Positions 1 through 9,100 of a DNA stretch of 64,000 nucleotides are shown piece by piece. Each line of letters opens with the position of its first letter. Position 1 is the stretch's first letter. This stretch comes from Jeotgalibacillus haloalkalitolerans (lineage in GTDB: Bacteria > Bacillota > Bacilli > Bacillales > Jeotgalibacillaceae), in the NCBI RefSeq assembly GCF_034427455.1, contig NZ_JAXQNN010000002.1, positions 620,001 to 684,000 of the forward strand, in the 5' to 3' direction. The notes under the pieces are model-generated. The model had not been told where the DNA came from, searched no databases, and was given only the letters and a program-made list of their open reading frames with translations. The position numbers and the translations under genes are program-made.

Positions 1-156
1 CGGATCGAAGTCACCGCCTGCTGCTTCTTCGCCGCCGCCTTCTTCTTCTCCAGCCATCTCTTCAGAGTCATCAAGCCCCTGAACTGACATGAAGAAAACA
101 ACACCGAAACCTAATACCATAATTAGTAAAAATGGAATAATCGGATTCTTATTCAA
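1..156 (-). CDS. cccA: Cytochrome c-550, membrane-anchored (N-terminal part)
   Basis: Only the first 52 codons lie in the window; the haem-binding CXXCH part is beyond the left edge. The N-terminus reads NKNPIIPFLLIMVLGFGVVF and continues to GLDD, which I recognise as the signal anchor of Bacillus cytochrome c-550. It has one membrane helix followed by a Glu/Gly-rich linker. The start is TTG at 156, chosen because GGGAGGG sits 7 bases upstream. Known role of the family: a small c-type cytochrome held on the outer face of the membrane, carrying electrons in respiration. Its place downstream of sigA on the same strand is the B. subtilis order, although here two other genes lie between them. Identification is by N-terminus and position. 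Confidence 0.82.
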   Translation of the reverse strand, partial: MNKNPIIPFLLIMVLGFGVVFFMSVQGLDDSEEMAGEEEGGGEEAAGGDFDP

Positions 157-314
157 TGGTTTACCCTCCCTTTTGACAAAAAATATGTAATTATCAACCC
201 TATAATTGCAGGTATGAACAATTCATATTTTACTTTACTTTATGGGAATCGGAAAGACCCAATACTCAACTTTTCCCCTTTTGTCGCATTTTAGACACAA
301 ACAGAAATTTTTTT

Positions 315-1457
315 TTAATAAGCGCCTATTTCTCTTGATATCACCATTCTCTGGATTTCAGAAGTACCTTCCCCAATTTCGAGAAGTTTTGCATCACGCA
401 GATACCTTTCAACATGATACTCCTTCATATAACCATAACCGCCGTGGATCTGGATTGCTTCATCACAGACTTCCATACAGATCTCAGAAGCATATAATTT
501 TGCCATTGACGCTTCTTTTGTAAACTTTTTCCCCTGATCCTTCAGCCATGCAGCCTTGTATGTCATTGTTCGGGCCAATTCAATCTTCATCGCCATATCA
601 GCCAATTTGAATTGAGTCGCCTGAAAAGATGAAATGCTTCTGCCAAACTGTTTTCGTTCTTTAGAGTAACTGAGCGCTCGCTCGTATGCTGCCTGTGCGA
701 TTCCTACTGCCATTGCAGCAATACCGATTCTGCCTCCATCAAGCGTCATCAGAAACTGTCTGAATCCTTCTCCCTTTTTCCCAAGAAGATGATCAGTGGG
801 TACAGACACTTCGTCTAAAACAAGTTCTGTTGTATTCGAAGAGTGCAGCCCCATCTTCTCGTAGTTATCGATTACGGTAAATCCTTCAGCATCTGTTGGT
901 ACAATGATCGCACTAATTTCCTTTTTACCATCCGTGTTCCCGGTTACGGCAGTTAAAGCCAGAAACTTTGCATAACTGGCATTTGTGATATAACTCTTGT
1001 TTCCGCTGATCACATAATTTCCGTCCTGTTCTTTCGCTGTCGTCTGTGTACCGCCTGCATCCGAACCCGCGTTTGGTTCTGTTAATCCAAATGAACCAAA
1101 TGATTCCCCTGCACAAATCTGTGTTAAATACTTTTCTTTTTGTTCATGTGTACCAAACATATTGATTGGTGCACCACCAAGTGAAATATGTGCTGAATAC
1201 GTAATCCCCGTTGACCCGCATGCTTTACTTAATTCTTCAGTGACAATTGCAAAACTTGTTGTATCTCCCCCGGCACCCCCGTATTCCTCCGGAAAAGGTA
1301 ATCCCATCATCCCCAATGATGATAACTCCTTAAATATTTCCTTAGGAAACTCTTTGTTACGGTCACGGTCAAGTGCACCGGGTGCTACTTTTTCCTGTGA
1401 AAATTCCCTGATTGTCCGTTGAATCATTTGCTGTTCCTGTGTTAAATCAAAATTCAT
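315..1457 (-). CDS. Acyl-CoA dehydrogenase (short/medium-chain type)
   Basis: A 380-residue FAD-dependent acyl-CoA dehydrogenase, full length for the family. Expected reaction: alpha,beta-dehydrogenation of an acyl-CoA thioester with electrons passed to ETF, in fatty-acid or branched-chain amino-acid breakdown in the cytoplasm. Visible marks are the N-terminal helical domain (Q-E-Q-Q-M-I-Q-R-T), the FGLTEPNAGSDAGG flavin/substrate motif, RKQFGRSISSFQATQFKLAD, IQIHGGYGYMKEYHVERYLR and the C-terminal IGEGTSEIQR, in which Glu363 is the likely catalytic base. It resembles the AcdA/MmgC group of Bacillus; the substrate cannot be told from sequence. A GGGGGATC ribosome site precedes ATG 1457. A catabolite-repression box lies just upstream, which fits a catabolic role. 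It sits between the sigA cluster and cccA as an apparent single gene. Confidence 0.93.
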   Translation of the reverse strand: MNFDLTQEQQMIQRTIREFSQEKVAPGALDRDRNKEFPKEIFKELSSLGMMGLPFPEEYGGAGGDTTSFAIVTEELSKACGSTGITYSAHISLGGAPINMFGTHEQKEKYLTQICAGESFGSFGLTEPNAGSDAGGTQTTAKEQDGNYVISGNKSYITNASYAKFLALTAVTGNTDGKKEISAIIVPTDAEGFTVIDNYEKMGLHSSNTTELVLDEVSVPTDHLLGKKGEGFRQFLMTLDGGRIGIAAMAVGIAQAAYERALSYSKERKQFGRSISSFQATQFKLADMAMKIELARTMTYKAAWLKDQGKKFTKEASMAKLYASEICMEVCDEAIQIHGGYGYMKEYHVERYLRDAKLLEIGEGTSEIQRMVISREIGAY

Positions 1458-1473
1458 GATGATCCCCCTTGTT

Positions 1474-1487
1474 TGAATGCGCTTTCA
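1474..1487 (-). promoter_or_regulatory. cre box (CcpA operator) of the acyl-CoA dehydrogenase
   Basis: On the minus strand the sequence is TGAAAGCGCATTCA, which satisfies every position of the Gram-positive cre consensus (TGNAARCGNWWWCA). It lies 17-30 bases upstream of the start codon and just downstream of a TATAAT -10 (1493-1498). CcpA bound here would block early elongation or promoter escape, so the gene is expected to be repressed by good carbon sources. The -35 (TGTGAC, 1516-1521, 17-bp spacing) is weak. Confidence 0.72.
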
Positions 1488-1498
1488 TTATCATTATA

Positions 1499-1526
1499 AA
1501 AGAAAAGACTGAAAAGTCACAGTCTT
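1499..1526 (-). terminator. Weak intrinsic terminator after the membrane-protein gene
   Basis: On the minus strand AAGACTG, an 8-base loop and CAGTCTT are followed by TTCTTTT. It follows the 1544-2074 gene and overlaps the upstream part of the acyl-CoA dehydrogenase promoter, which would separate the two units. Confidence 0.5.
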
Positions 1527-1543
1527 AAATTTTTTCTGCGCAT

Positions 1544-2074
1544 TTAAAGATAAAGAAAAAGTAATACACCTGCTCCCAAAGCACCTGACACAGTAAAGTA
1601 ATGCTGCTTTGTAAAAAAGCCGCCAATTGCCCAGGCCAGACATTGCAATCCAATGATGAGATAGAGGGCATTTACCTGATTCACATAATATGTACGCCAT
1701 AATTCGATTGAAAATAAGAGAATAATAAAAGCAGAGATGATCCGGCTGAAAATCTTTACGAGGGGTGATGTTCCAGGCCTGAAGCTGACGATCATGATGC
1801 CTGCGCTGATTAAAATTGAAATCAATGCCTGAATCACTAAAGCAAGCTCTCCAAAGAGCAGTGCAATGACTGCCAAAAGACCTCCCGCAAGAGAAAATCC
1901 TGCAACGATCACGTTTTTACGCTGTTTATGCTTTAACTCCTTCACTTCTTCAAATTCGCCTTCACCACTTGTGTACAGATTCATCAAAAAATCACAGTAT
2001 GAATCAGGCAATAATTTATTTTGTTTCCAATAATTAATTTCGTTCACAATCGTCTCTTTTCTTCTTTTATCCAT
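1544..2074 (-). CDS. Integral membrane protein of unknown function (DUF2157-like start)
   Basis: 176 residues. I do not recognise a named family with certainty. The first 45 residues are soluble and charged, with an E-I-N-Y-W-K-Q-N-K-L-L-P-D-S-Y pattern that resembles the N-terminal motif of DUF2157 membrane proteins. The rest is hydrophobic, with about four to five helices (for example VIVAGFSLAGGLLAVIALLF, and a block ending VLLFLYL). No catalytic motif is visible. GGAGGTTAACGG precedes the ATG. It lies downstream of sigA but is cut off from it by a strong terminator, so it is probably transcribed separately. The function is open. Confidence 0.7.
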   Translation of the reverse strand: MDKRRKETIVNEINYWKQNKLLPDSYCDFLMNLYTSGEGEFEEVKELKHKQRKNVIVAGFSLAGGLLAVIALLFGELALVIQALISILISAGIMIVSFRPGTSPLVKIFSRIISAFIILLFSIELWRTYYVNQVNALYLIIGLQCLAWAIGGFFTKQHYFTVSGALGAGVLLFLYL

Positions 2075-2129
2075 CCGTTAACCTCCAGCCTGTATAACAT
2101 TGACTATACTGGATTAACAGAAGAAAAAA

Positions 2130-2166
2130 AAGGCAAAAAAATAGCTGGCAGCTGCCAGCTATTTTT
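2130..2166. terminator. Intrinsic terminator of the yqxD-dnaG-sigA unit (bidirectional)
   Basis: A perfect palindrome centred on GGCAGCTGCC (arms AATAGCTGGC/GCCAGCTATT, 2140-2163) starts 3 bases after the sigA stop codon. A-tracts on the left and T-tracts on the right give a U-run in both directions. Confidence 0.85.
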
Positions 2167-3297
2167 CTATTCCAAAAAGTCTTTCAGACGTTTACTTCTG
2201 CTTGGGTGACGCAGTTTTCTTAATGCTTTTGCCTCGATTTGACGGATACGCTCTCTCGTTACACCAAACACCTTACCGACTTCTTCAAGTGTACGGGTAC
2301 GACCGTCATCCAGACCAAAACGAAGTCTTAATACGTTCTCTTCCCGATCTGTCAGGGTATCCAGCACATCCTCCAGCTGCTCTTTCAGGAGCTCATAAGC
2401 AGCATGATCCGATGGTGACTGAGCTTCGGAATCTTCAATAAAGTCTCCAAGATGTGAATCATCTTCTTCCCCGATTGGCGTTTCAAGTGAAACCGGCTCC
2501 TGGGCAATTTTCAGAATTTCCCTTACCTTCTCAGGAGTAAGATCCATTTCTTCTGAAATTTCCTCAGGTGATGGCTCTCTGCCCAGATCCTGAAGAAGCT
2601 GTCGCTGAACGCGGATCAGTTTATTAATTGTTTCAACCATATGAACCGGTATACGTATCGTACGCGCCTGATCGGCAATTGCACGCGTAATTGCCTGCCT
2701 GATCCACCATGTTGCATACGTACTAAATTTAAAGCCTTTTCTGTAATCAAACTTTTCAACCGCTTTGATCAGCCCCATATTACCTTCCTGAATCAAATCA
2801 AGGAACAGCATGCCTCTTCCGACATATCGCTTAGCAATACTGACAACAAGTCGCAGGTTCGCTTCTGCAAGGCGTCTCTTCGCCTCTTCATCGCCTTCTT
2901 CGATTCTTGTCGCAAGGTTAATTTCTTCCTGAGCCGATAGCAGGTCAACCCGGCCGATTTCCTTCAGGTACATTCTGACAGGATCATTGATCTTAACACC
3001 CGGTGGAACACTTAAGTCATTCAGATCAAATTCTTCCTCAGCTTCTTTACCCAGCTCTGTCACAGAAGGATCTGCATCAGCGTTTTCTTTCATTACTTCA
3101 ACGCCCTGTTCACCAATCTGTTCATAAAATTCTTCAATCTGTTCTGTATCTAATTCAAACCCTGCCAGTTTTTCTGCGATATCTTCATAGGTAATCTCAC
3201 CATTTTTTTTCGCTGCCTCGAGTAATTGTGCTTTTACCGATTCGAGTGTTGCTGTTTCAGGTTCTGTCTGCTTGGAACGTGTTGACTTCTCAGCCAT
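2167..3297 (-). CDS. sigA: Primary sigma factor (sigma-A, RpoD)
   Basis: 376 residues, the usual length of a Bacillus SigA. It directs core RNA polymerase to housekeeping promoters. Visible parts are a region 1.1-type N-terminus ([10 protein letters not shown]), region 1.2 ([20 protein letters not shown]), region 2 ([20 protein letters not shown]), region 3 and region 4 with the helix-turn-helix [21 protein letters not shown] longer frame opens at a TTG at 3315, but that stretch is itself the Shine-Dalgarno sequence (GGAGGGGG), so I place the start at ATG 3297. It follows dnaG by 22 bases, giving the classical macromolecular-synthesis order yqxD-dnaG-sigA. Confidence 0.98.
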   Translation of the reverse strand: MAEKSTRSKQTEPETATLESVKAQLLEAAKKNGEITYEDIAEKLAGFELDTEQIEEFYEQIGEQGVEVMKENADADPSVTELGKEAEEEFDLNDLSVPPGVKINDPVRMYLKEIGRVDLLSAQEEINLATRIEEGDEEAKRRLAEANLRLVVSIAKRYVGRGMLFLDLIQEGNMGLIKAVEKFDYRKGFKFSTYATWWIRQAITRAIADQARTIRIPVHMVETINKLIRVQRQLLQDLGREPSPEEISEEMDLTPEKVREILKIAQEPVSLETPIGEEDDSHLGDFIEDSEAQSPSDHAAYELLKEQLEDVLDTLTDREENVLRLRFGLDDGRTRTLEEVGKVFGVTRERIRQIEAKALRKLRHPSRSKRLKDFLE

Positions 3298-3319
3298 TAG
3301 TCCCCCTCCTTCCAACTTC

Positions 3320-5128
3320 CTAACGATGTTGCCCTTTTAGAGCTTTCCACAGTTGAAAAATTTCCATTCCCAGTGCTGTGGCTGTTTTTATATCATTTAT
3401 CTGTTCGGCCTGTTTTAATTCAGCCTCTTTTTGTCTGATCACATTTACTTGCCTGTATTTATTTAATTCATTTATATAATCTGCTAATTCAGCCTTTGTT
3501 ACTTCAGCATTTAATTCCAGCATTTTTAATTCTGTTGCCTGGGAGCGTAAATGTCTATCTGGAAGATACTCAATAAATGCGCCCGGCTCGAGCGCCCCCC
3601 CTTCTTCCACATAGGCAAGAAGATAGGTATAGATCGCCTGGTAGTCATCGGAAGGAAATGAAAGACCTTCCATCATATCCTGAACGGTATAAGCTGTTTC
3701 ATTTCCGGTCATCATATACGCAAGAAGGTATCTTTCTGCCCTTTGATATGCTTTCAGGATTGATGTCTTTTTAGGCGGAGGAGCGATTGGTTCGTTCCTG
3801 ACCTGGATATCCTCCTGTACCGGCAGATACGTCTTGAGCTGCTCTTCTAAAGATGAAAAAGAAACACCCGTATCATCTGACAGCTGTTTTAGATATAATT
3901 CTTTCTCAACTGCACTGCTTAAGCTGGAAATCTCGGGCAGCACAGCATTAATATAAGATAATCTGCCATCTTCAGTCTGAAGGTTTTTACCGGTACGTAA
4001 ATACCACATCTTAAAAGCCATCAAAGATGAAGCATGCTGAATAATTTCACTCTTAAACTGCCCGGATCCAAACTTCTGAATATAATCATCCGGATCCATT
4101 CCATTCGGAAGTCTGGCTACTTTAACAGTGATACCACTTGAAGCAAGCTCTCTTGAAGCTTTAAAAGCTGCCTCCGTTCCTGCGTTATCTCCATCGTAGC
4201 AAATCACGACTGTATCAGTTAACCTTTTGATTTGCTGGATGTGCTGTTTAGTTAATGACGTTCCCATTGTGGCTACAGCGTTTGATACGGTCTCTGAGGC
4301 GGCAATGACGTCTGCAAACCCTTCAAATAAAACAGCATATTTTTCTTTCCGTATCGGACCCCTGGCTCTGTGAAAGTTAAAGAGCAGAGTGTTTTTTTGA
4401 AACAGAGGCGATTCCGGACTATTCAGGTATTTAGGTTCATTTTTTTCAGGTTTGATGATTCTCCCTGAAAATCCTACAGTCCTGCCTTTGGCATCTTCGA
4501 TCGGAAACATAATGCGGTTTCGGAACCGGTCAAAATAGGATCCGTCATCACGCTTGATCAAAAGCCCGGCTTCCTCCATCAGTGACAGATCAAACCCCTT
4601 CTTTTCAAGCAGCTTTGAAGCTGTTTCCCATCCGGGCAATGCCCAGCCTATATGATATTGATTAAGCTGTGATTCATTAAACCCCCGATCCAAAAGGTAT
4701 TCAAGTGCTTCATGACCTTCTTCTGTATTCATCAGTAAATGATGAAATAATTTTTCAAGAAGACTGATGCCTTCAAGCTGTGCTTTTTCATTCAGATTGA
4801 CATGACCCGGCTCAATTTCTTCAGGTGAGCTGAACTCAAACTGTACATCAGATTTCTCGCCAAGCGATGCTACTGACTCCTGAAAAGACATGCCGTTATG
4901 ATCCATTAAAAATGTGAAGACATTTCCGCCTGCACCACAGCCAAAACAATGAAAAATCTGTTTTTCCGGTGATACTGAAAAAGACGGTGAATTCTCTCCA
5001 TGAAAAGGACAAAGACCAAAATAATTCCGCCCCTGTTTTTTCAGTTGAACATATTCACTGATCACATCGACTATATCGGTGTTTAACCTGATTTGATCCA
5101 CAACTTCTTCCGGTATTCTTTCTGGCAC
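3320..5128 (-). CDS. dnaG: DNA primase
   Basis: 602 residues, normal for a Bacillus primase. It makes RNA primers for lagging-strand synthesis and interacts with the replicative helicase. The N-terminal CHC2 zinc module is clear ([18 protein letters not shown], then [10 protein letters not shown], residues about 41-68). The TOPRIM catalytic core shows [14 protein letters not shown] and [15 protein letters not shown], with the acidic residues that bind metal. The C-terminal 150 residues are the helical helicase-binding part. The start is GTG 5128 with GGTGGTGA upstream. It lies between yqxD (47 bases away) and sigA (22 bases away) on the same strand. Confidence 0.98.
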   Translation of the reverse strand: MPERIPEEVVDQIRLNTDIVDVISEYVQLKKQGRNYFGLCPFHGENSPSFSVSPEKQIFHCFGCGAGGNVFTFLMDHNGMSFQESVASLGEKSDVQFEFSSPEEIEPGHVNLNEKAQLEGISLLEKLFHHLLMNTEEGHEALEYLLDRGFNESQLNQYHIGWALPGWETASKLLEKKGFDLSLMEEAGLLIKRDDGSYFDRFRNRIMFPIEDAKGRTVGFSGRIIKPEKNEPKYLNSPESPLFQKNTLLFNFHRARGPIRKEKYAVLFEGFADVIAASETVSNAVATMGTSLTKQHIQQIKRLTDTVVICYDGDNAGTEAAFKASRELASSGITVKVARLPNGMDPDDYIQKFGSGQFKSEIIQHASSLMAFKMWYLRTGKNLQTEDGRLSYINAVLPEISSLSSAVEKELYLKQLSDDTGVSFSSLEEQLKTYLPVQEDIQVRNEPIAPPPKKTSILKAYQRAERYLLAYMMTGNETAYTVQDMMEGLSFPSDDYQAIYTYLLAYVEEGGALEPGAFIEYLPDRHLRSQATELKMLELNAEVTKAELADYINELNKYRQVNVIRQKEAELKQAEQINDIKTATALGMEIFQLWKALKGQHR

Positions 5129-5175
5129 TTATTCACCACCAACTTAACTTGTGATACTGTACTTTTCGTCAAAAA

Positions 5176-5643
5176 TCATTTTTTTCCTGCATTTTCATTC
5201 AAAAATTTTATCAGACGTGCTGAAAATGCGTCCAGCTCACTTTTAGAAACTTTTTTTGGACCAGAATGAAACCTGCCTTTTTTTCTTTCCTCCTGATACA
5301 AATATCTAAATGACAAGCTGGTTTCGATCGTGTCTTGATTGTACTCTTTTCCCCGGGGAGAAATGGCATAAACCCCTTTTGTCAGTACGAGTGAAGCAAG
5401 ACCAATATCCTGTGTAATGACTAAATCTCCCGGCTTCACACGGTTCAGGATATATAAATCCACAGCTTCGCTTCCTTCATCAATATAAGTCCATAATGTC
5501 TGATCTGAATTCGGACTGTAATGATTGTAAGTCGCTACAAACGTGATATCGGCCAGAGAGATATATTCAAGAATCATGTTTTTAACTTCACCGGGGCACG
5601 CATCTGCATCTACATAAATACTAACGTTAAGATTATGTTCCAT
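5176..5643 (-). CDS. yqxD: YaiI/YqxD family protein (DUF188, PIN-like)
   Basis: 155 residues, with the family signature IYVDADACPGEVKN near the N-terminus and VITQDIGLASLVL plus ISPRGKEYNQDTI further on. The aspartates in these motifs match the PIN-like nuclease fold proposed for DUF188, but no reaction has been firmly assigned. It is the first gene of the yqxD-dnaG-sigA cluster, as in B. subtilis. The ATG at 5643 has only a poor ribosome site (GGTACCTCT), so expression may be low. A TATAAT-like -10 occurs about 70 bases upstream, but I see no convincing -35. Confidence 0.9.
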   Translation of the reverse strand: MEHNLNVSIYVDADACPGEVKNMILEYISLADITFVATYNHYSPNSDQTLWTYIDEGSEAVDLYILNRVKPGDLVITQDIGLASLVLTKGVYAISPRGKEYNQDTIETSLSFRYLYQEERKKGRFHSGPKKVSKSELDAFSARLIKFLNENAGKK

Positions 5644-5814
5644 AGAGGTACCATTCTGCGTTTTTACGCAAAAATCCTTTTTTAGCGTATCTTTTTATCA
5701 CAATTTTTTATTATAGTACATTTGTGAGTCTGCCGCCATTATTTTCGACAAATTGTTTTGTCTGATTTTCATCTCTTTTACGCCGGAAAGAGTCTTTTGT
5801 GTCTTCAGGCAATG

Positions 5815-5842
5815 TAAAAACAGATGCCACATTGACATCTGT
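5815..5842 (-). terminator. Intrinsic terminator of ccpN-ppsR
   Basis: On the minus strand ACAGATG, a 9-base loop and CATCTGT are followed by TTTT. It begins 7 bases after the ppsR stop codon and separates the ccpN-ppsR unit from yqxD. Confidence 0.75.
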
Positions 5843-5848
5843 TACCGG

Positions 5849-6658
5849 TCAGCCGTTCATTAAATCATTTAAAATAACATTTGCTGTTTCTTCAACCGCT
5901 TTGTTAGTCACATCAATCACCGGACATTTCATTCTTCCGATAACACGGTCGAAATGTTCAAGCTCTTCTTTGATTCTCTCCATTTTTGCATAGGTTGCAT
6001 CATCCTTCAGACCAAGAGCAATTAAACGCTCTTTTCTGATATGATTCAATTTATCAGAACTGATTTTCAGCCCGTAGCACTTATTTGGATTGACCATAAA
6101 AAGCTCTTCCGGCGGCTCTATTTCAGGTACGAGCGGGACATTCGCCACTTTCAGTCTTTTATGGGCCAGGTATTGTGAAAGTGGTGTTTTTGACGTTCTT
6201 GATACACCGACTAATACGATATCTGCCTTAAGTATCCCTCTTGGGTCGCGGCCATCATCATATTTCACCGCAAATTCAATTGCTTCAATCTTTCTGAAGT
6301 AATCTTCATCAAGATCGTGTACCATCCCGGGTTCATTGATCGGAGATTCCTCACATACTTCCTGCAGCGAGGAGACAATCGGTCCCATCACATCATGTGC
6401 AGTCAGCTGATGCAGTCTTACCTGTTCCTCAATGTATGTGCGAACGTGAGGCTTTACAAGTGTGTAGACAATGATTGCCTGATTTTCTTTCGCGAGTGAG
6501 ATGACTTCATCCACATGACCCTTATCTTCTATATACGGAAACCGTTTGATTGTAATTGCCTTTCTTGACTGCCGGAACTGACTGACGCTGGCTTTTGCAA
6601 CAAGCTCAGCAGTTTCACCAACCGAGTCTGATACGACATATACATTCACTTCGTTCAT
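5849..6658 (-). CDS. ppsR: Bifunctional (pyruvate, phosphate dikinase) regulatory kinase/phosphorylase
   Basis: 269 residues, full length for the PEP synthase/PPDK regulatory protein family (YqfL). The N-terminus [18 protein letters not shown] and the P-loop-like [15 protein letters not shown] are the family marks. The enzyme inactivates PPDK or PEP synthase by ADP-dependent phosphorylation of a threonine and reverses this by phosphorolysis. It starts 12 bases after ccpN, the regulator of gluconeogenic genes, so the two form a carbon-control pair as in B. subtilis. Whether the host carries the target dikinase cannot be seen here. Confidence 0.93.
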   Translation of the reverse strand: MNEVNVYVVSDSVGETAELVAKASVSQFRQSRKAITIKRFPYIEDKGHVDEVISLAKENQAIIVYTLVKPHVRTYIEEQVRLHQLTAHDVMGPIVSSLQEVCEESPINEPGMVHDLDEDYFRKIEAIEFAVKYDDGRDPRGILKADIVLVGVSRTSKTPLSQYLAHKRLKVANVPLVPEIEPPEELFMVNPNKCYGLKISSDKLNHIRKERLIALGLKDDATYAKMERIKEELEHFDRVIGRMKCPVIDVTNKAVEETANVILNDLMNG

Positions 6659-6670
6659 GACTCCACCATC

Positions 6671-7309
6671 CTATCCTTCATCCTTTGACAAGCTGACAAA
6701 TGCTTTTGTAATATTTGTTTTTGTGATTCTGCCCGATACTTCATAACCCGCCTCTGTCTTTTTAACAACCGGCAGGGAATCAATCTGTTTACTGATTAAC
6801 TTAGAAGCGACGGTTACCAGCAGATCATCCGCTTCACAGTATGTTACATTTGGCATCCTTGTCATAATAACATTTACCGGCAGACTCGTTAAGTCCTGCT
6901 GTCCGATACTTGCTCTTAAGAGGTCTTTTCGTGAAACGACACCAGCGAGATGGCTTTTCTGATCCAGTACAAATAACGTACCAACATCCTCTAAAAACAT
7001 ATGGCAGATCGCATCGTATACAGATACATTATCCTGGACTGCCACCGGCATAGACTGATAATCCTTCACATAAAGCTTTTTCAGGTTTTCAGTTAATAGT
7101 TGTGTACCTGACTTTCCTGTATAAAAATAGCCGACTCTTGGGCGTGCATCCAGAAAACCTGCCATTGTTAAAATCGCTAAATCCGGTCGCAGTGTTGCCC
7201 TCGTCAGATGCAGTCTGTCGGCAATTTGTTCACCTGTAATTGGTCCGTCTGCTTTTACAATCCGTAAAATTTCAGATTGTCTTTTATTCAGTTCGATATT
7301 GTTCACCAC
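6671..7309 (-). CDS. ccpN: Transcriptional regulator of gluconeogenesis CcpN (HTH + two CBS domains)
   Basis: 212 residues. The N-terminal winged helix is clear (KRQSEILRIVKADGPITGEQ, then RLHLTRATLRPDLAIL). Two CBS domains follow (MPVAVQDNVSVYDAICHMFL and VNVIMTRMPNVTYCEADDLL), which in CcpN sense nucleotides. In B. subtilis CcpN represses gapB and pckA on glycolytic carbon sources. Two GTG codons stand in a row at 7309 and 7306. The second aligns best with the known N-terminus (x-x-x-I-E-L-N-K-R-Q), and neither has a strong ribosome site, so the start is uncertain by one codon. It is transcribed divergently from glyS from a clear sigma-A promoter. Confidence 0.95.
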   Translation of the reverse strand: MVNNIELNKRQSEILRIVKADGPITGEQIADRLHLTRATLRPDLAILTMAGFLDARPRVGYFYTGKSGTQLLTENLKKLYVKDYQSMPVAVQDNVSVYDAICHMFLEDVGTLFVLDQKSHLAGVVSRKDLLRASIGQQDLTSLPVNVIMTRMPNVTYCEADDLLVTVASKLISKQIDSLPVVKKTEAGYEVSGRITKTNITKAFVSLSKDEG

Positions 7310-7342
7310 CCGAAATTCAATAGTGTTATACTGTTTACCAAT

Positions 7343-7371
7343 ATTATATACTAAATGAATATCCCGTCATA
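7343..7371 (-). promoter_or_regulatory. Sigma-A promoter of ccpN-ppsR
   Basis: On the minus strand TATGAC (7366-7371) is followed by a 17-bp spacer and TATAAT (7343-7348). It lies 34 bases upstream of the ccpN start and is back to back with the glyS promoter. Confidence 0.72.
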
Positions 7372-7396
7372 GTAAATGGTTTGAGATATATTTTTA

Positions 7397-7425
7397 TTGT
7401 CTATTCAAGTAAAGCGTGTTAGGAT
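7397..7425 (+). promoter_or_regulatory. Sigma-A promoter of the glyS T-box leader
   Basis: TTGTCT (7397-7402), a 17-bp spacer and TAGGAT (7420-7425) lie just before the T-box leader. The predicted start of transcription is near 7432. Confidence 0.75.
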
Positions 7426-7435
7426 TGTTTAAAGA

Positions 7436-7638
7436 TAAATGACGTGCGCAATGAAAGAGCAATAAGTACCTTTAAACAAGCGACCGGGGATAGTGAAAGC
7501 CCGGAACAAAGGGAAACGGCACTCTGGAGCAATGCAGCAAATCAAGGTGGATGCTTAAAGCATCAATCAGGGTGGAACCGCGGTCAAGAAGCACCGTCCC
7601 TGGACTAGACAGATCTAGTCCAGGGACGGTGCTTTTTT
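7436..7638 (+). promoter_or_regulatory. T-box riboswitch (glycine) controlling glyS
   Basis: The conserved T-box sequence AGGGTGGAACCGCGG is at 7569-7583, directly before a terminator. Upstream, an AGTA element (7471-7474), an apical GATAGTGAAAGCCCGG segment and a candidate specifier GGC (7518-7520), a glycine codon, have the expected order for Stem I. Uncharged tRNA-Gly would pair with the specifier and with the T-box bulge (UGGA in GGUGGAACC), favour the antiterminator and let glyS be transcribed. The specifier assignment is by position and downstream gene, not by folding. Confidence 0.92.
7589..7638 (+). terminator. T-box terminator with a 20-bp stem
   Basis: AGCACCGTCCCTGGACTAGA pairs perfectly with its complement across a 4-base loop, followed by six Ts. 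The perfect 20-bp stem is unusually long for a leader terminator. Confidence 0.92.
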
Positions 7639-7672
7639 CATGCACAGCAACACTAAAAAGGAGTGAATAAAC

Positions 7673-9052
7673 ATGAGTAAAAACATGGATGATATCGTAC
7701 ACATTGCCAAGCACAGAGGATTTGTATTTCCCGGCTCTGAGATTTATGGCGGTCTTGCAAATACCTGGGATTACGGTCCTCTTGGAATTGAACTGAAAAA
7801 CAATATTAAAAAAGCATGGTGGAAGAAATTTATTCAGGAGTCTCCACATAATGTAGGTCTTGATGCCTCTATTCTGATGAACCCGAAAACTTGGGAAGCA
7901 TCCGGGCATATCGGAAACTTTAACGATCCAATGATCGACTGTAAAAGCTGTAAAGCAAGACACCGTGCGGATAAGCTGATCGAAGCTGCAATTGAGGAAA
8001 AAGGTGAAGAAATTATCGTTGACGGCCTTCCATTCAGCCGTATGGCGGAGCTGATTGAAGAGTATGACGTGGCATGTCCGACATGCGGCGCGAAGGACTT
8101 CACGGACATCAGACAATTCAACCTGATGTTCAAGACGCACCAGGGTGTAACTGAAGGCTCTACAAATGAAATCTTCCTGCGTCCGGAAACAGCTCAGGGG
8201 ATCTTCGTTAACTTTAAGAATGTACAGCGCACAATGAGAAAGCGTGTACCATTTGGCATCGGCCAGATTGGTAAGAGTTTCAGAAATGAAATTACACCTG
8301 GAAACTTCACTTTCCGTACACGTGAATTTGAACAGATGGAACTTGAATTTTTCTGTAAGCCGGGCGAAGACCTTGAGTGGTTCAGCTATTGGAGAGAATT
8401 CTGTAAGAACTGGCTGTTAAATCTGGGCATGAAGGAAGACAGCATGCGTCTGCGTGACCATGATGAGGATGAGCTTTCCCATTACAGTAATGCAACGACT
8501 GACATTGAATTCAAATTCCCATTTGGCTGGGGTGAACTCTGGGGAATTGCTGACCGTACAGACTTTGACCTGAAGCAGCATATGGAACATTCAAATGAAG
8601 ATTTTACGTATCTTGATCAGCAGACCAATGAGAAGTATGTACCGTACTGTATTGAACCTTCTCTTGGTGCTGACCGTGTAACACTCGCATTCCTTTGTGA
8701 CGCATATGAAGAAGAAGAGCTCGAAAATGACAGCAGAACGGTCCTGCGCTTCCACCCGGCGTTAGCACCTTATAAAGCCGCTGTACTGCCTCTTTCAAAG
8801 AAACTTGGCAGTGAAGCCATCAAAGTATTTGAACAGCTGTCACAGCACTTTATGGTTGATTACGATGAATCTCAGTCAATTGGTAAGCGTTACAGAAGAC
8901 AGGATGAGATCGGTACGCCTTACTGCATTACATTTGACTTTGATTCACTTGAAGATCAGCAGGTAACGGTCCGTAACCGTGACACAATGGAACAGATCCG
9001 TATGCCGATTGCTGAAGTACAGGCGTTTATTGAGGATAAAATTAAGTTTTAA
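7673..9052 (+). CDS. glyS: Glycyl-tRNA synthetase, single-chain class II (archaeal/eukaryal type)
   Basis: 459 residues, the homodimeric type rather than the two-subunit GlyQ/GlyS enzyme. It charges tRNA-Gly with glycine using ATP. Class II motifs are visible: motif 2 region [20 protein letters not shown] and motif 3 region [14 protein letters not shown]. The opening [20 protein letters not shown] is typical. A CDSC-like zinc pair (C-K-S-C and C-P-T-C) sits in the insertion domain. The C-terminal anticodon-binding domain starts near [23 protein letters not shown] precedes the ATG. It is the only leftward-core gene transcribed rightward. The presence of this form together with a T-box matches many Bacillaceae and Planococcaceae. 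Confidence 0.97.
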   Translation: MSKNMDDIVHIAKHRGFVFPGSEIYGGLANTWDYGPLGIELKNNIKKAWWKKFIQESPHNVGLDASILMNPKTWEASGHIGNFNDPMIDCKSCKARHRADKLIEAAIEEKGEEIIVDGLPFSRMAELIEEYDVACPTCGAKDFTDIRQFNLMFKTHQGVTEGSTNEIFLRPETAQGIFVNFKNVQRTMRKRVPFGIGQIGKSFRNEITPGNFTFRTREFEQMELEFFCKPGEDLEWFSYWREFCKNWLLNLGMKEDSMRLRDHDEDELSHYSNATTDIEFKFPFGWGELWGIADRTDFDLKQHMEHSNEDFTYLDQQTNEKYVPYCIEPSLGADRVTLAFLCDAYEEEELENDSRTVLRFHPALAPYKAAVLPLSKKLGSEAIKVFEQLSQHFMVDYDESQSIGKRYRRQDEIGTPYCITFDFDSLEDQQVTVRNRDTMEQIRMPIAEVQAFIEDKIKF

Positions 9053-9066
9053 CAATTTATAACGAT

Positions 9067-9100
9067 AAAAAGCGTGCAGCATAAGGGCTGCACGCTTTTT
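9067..9100. terminator. Bidirectional terminator between convergent glyS and recO
   Basis: GCGTGCAGC (9072-9080) and GCTGCACGC (9087-9095) form a 9-bp stem flanked by AAAAA and TTTTT. It serves both glyS and recO and overlaps the recO stop codon. Confidence 0.92.

Noticed and set aside
157-314. TTGACA and TATAAT on the plus strand between cccA and the dehydrogenase gene
   Set aside because: Their spacing is 22 bases and no plus-strand gene follows.
242-523. 93-codon plus-strand frame
   Set aside because: It overlaps the end of the acyl-CoA dehydrogenase gene in antisense and has no ribosome site.
5690-5760. Promoter of yqxD-dnaG-sigA
   Set aside because: A TATAAT-like -10 is visible, but no -35 at acceptable spacing, so I did not list it as a feature.
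7472-8140. 222-codon minus-strand frame across the T-box and glyS start
   Set aside because: It is the antisense of a T-box and a strongly conserved gene, with a cysteine-rich composition unlike a real protein and no ribosome site.
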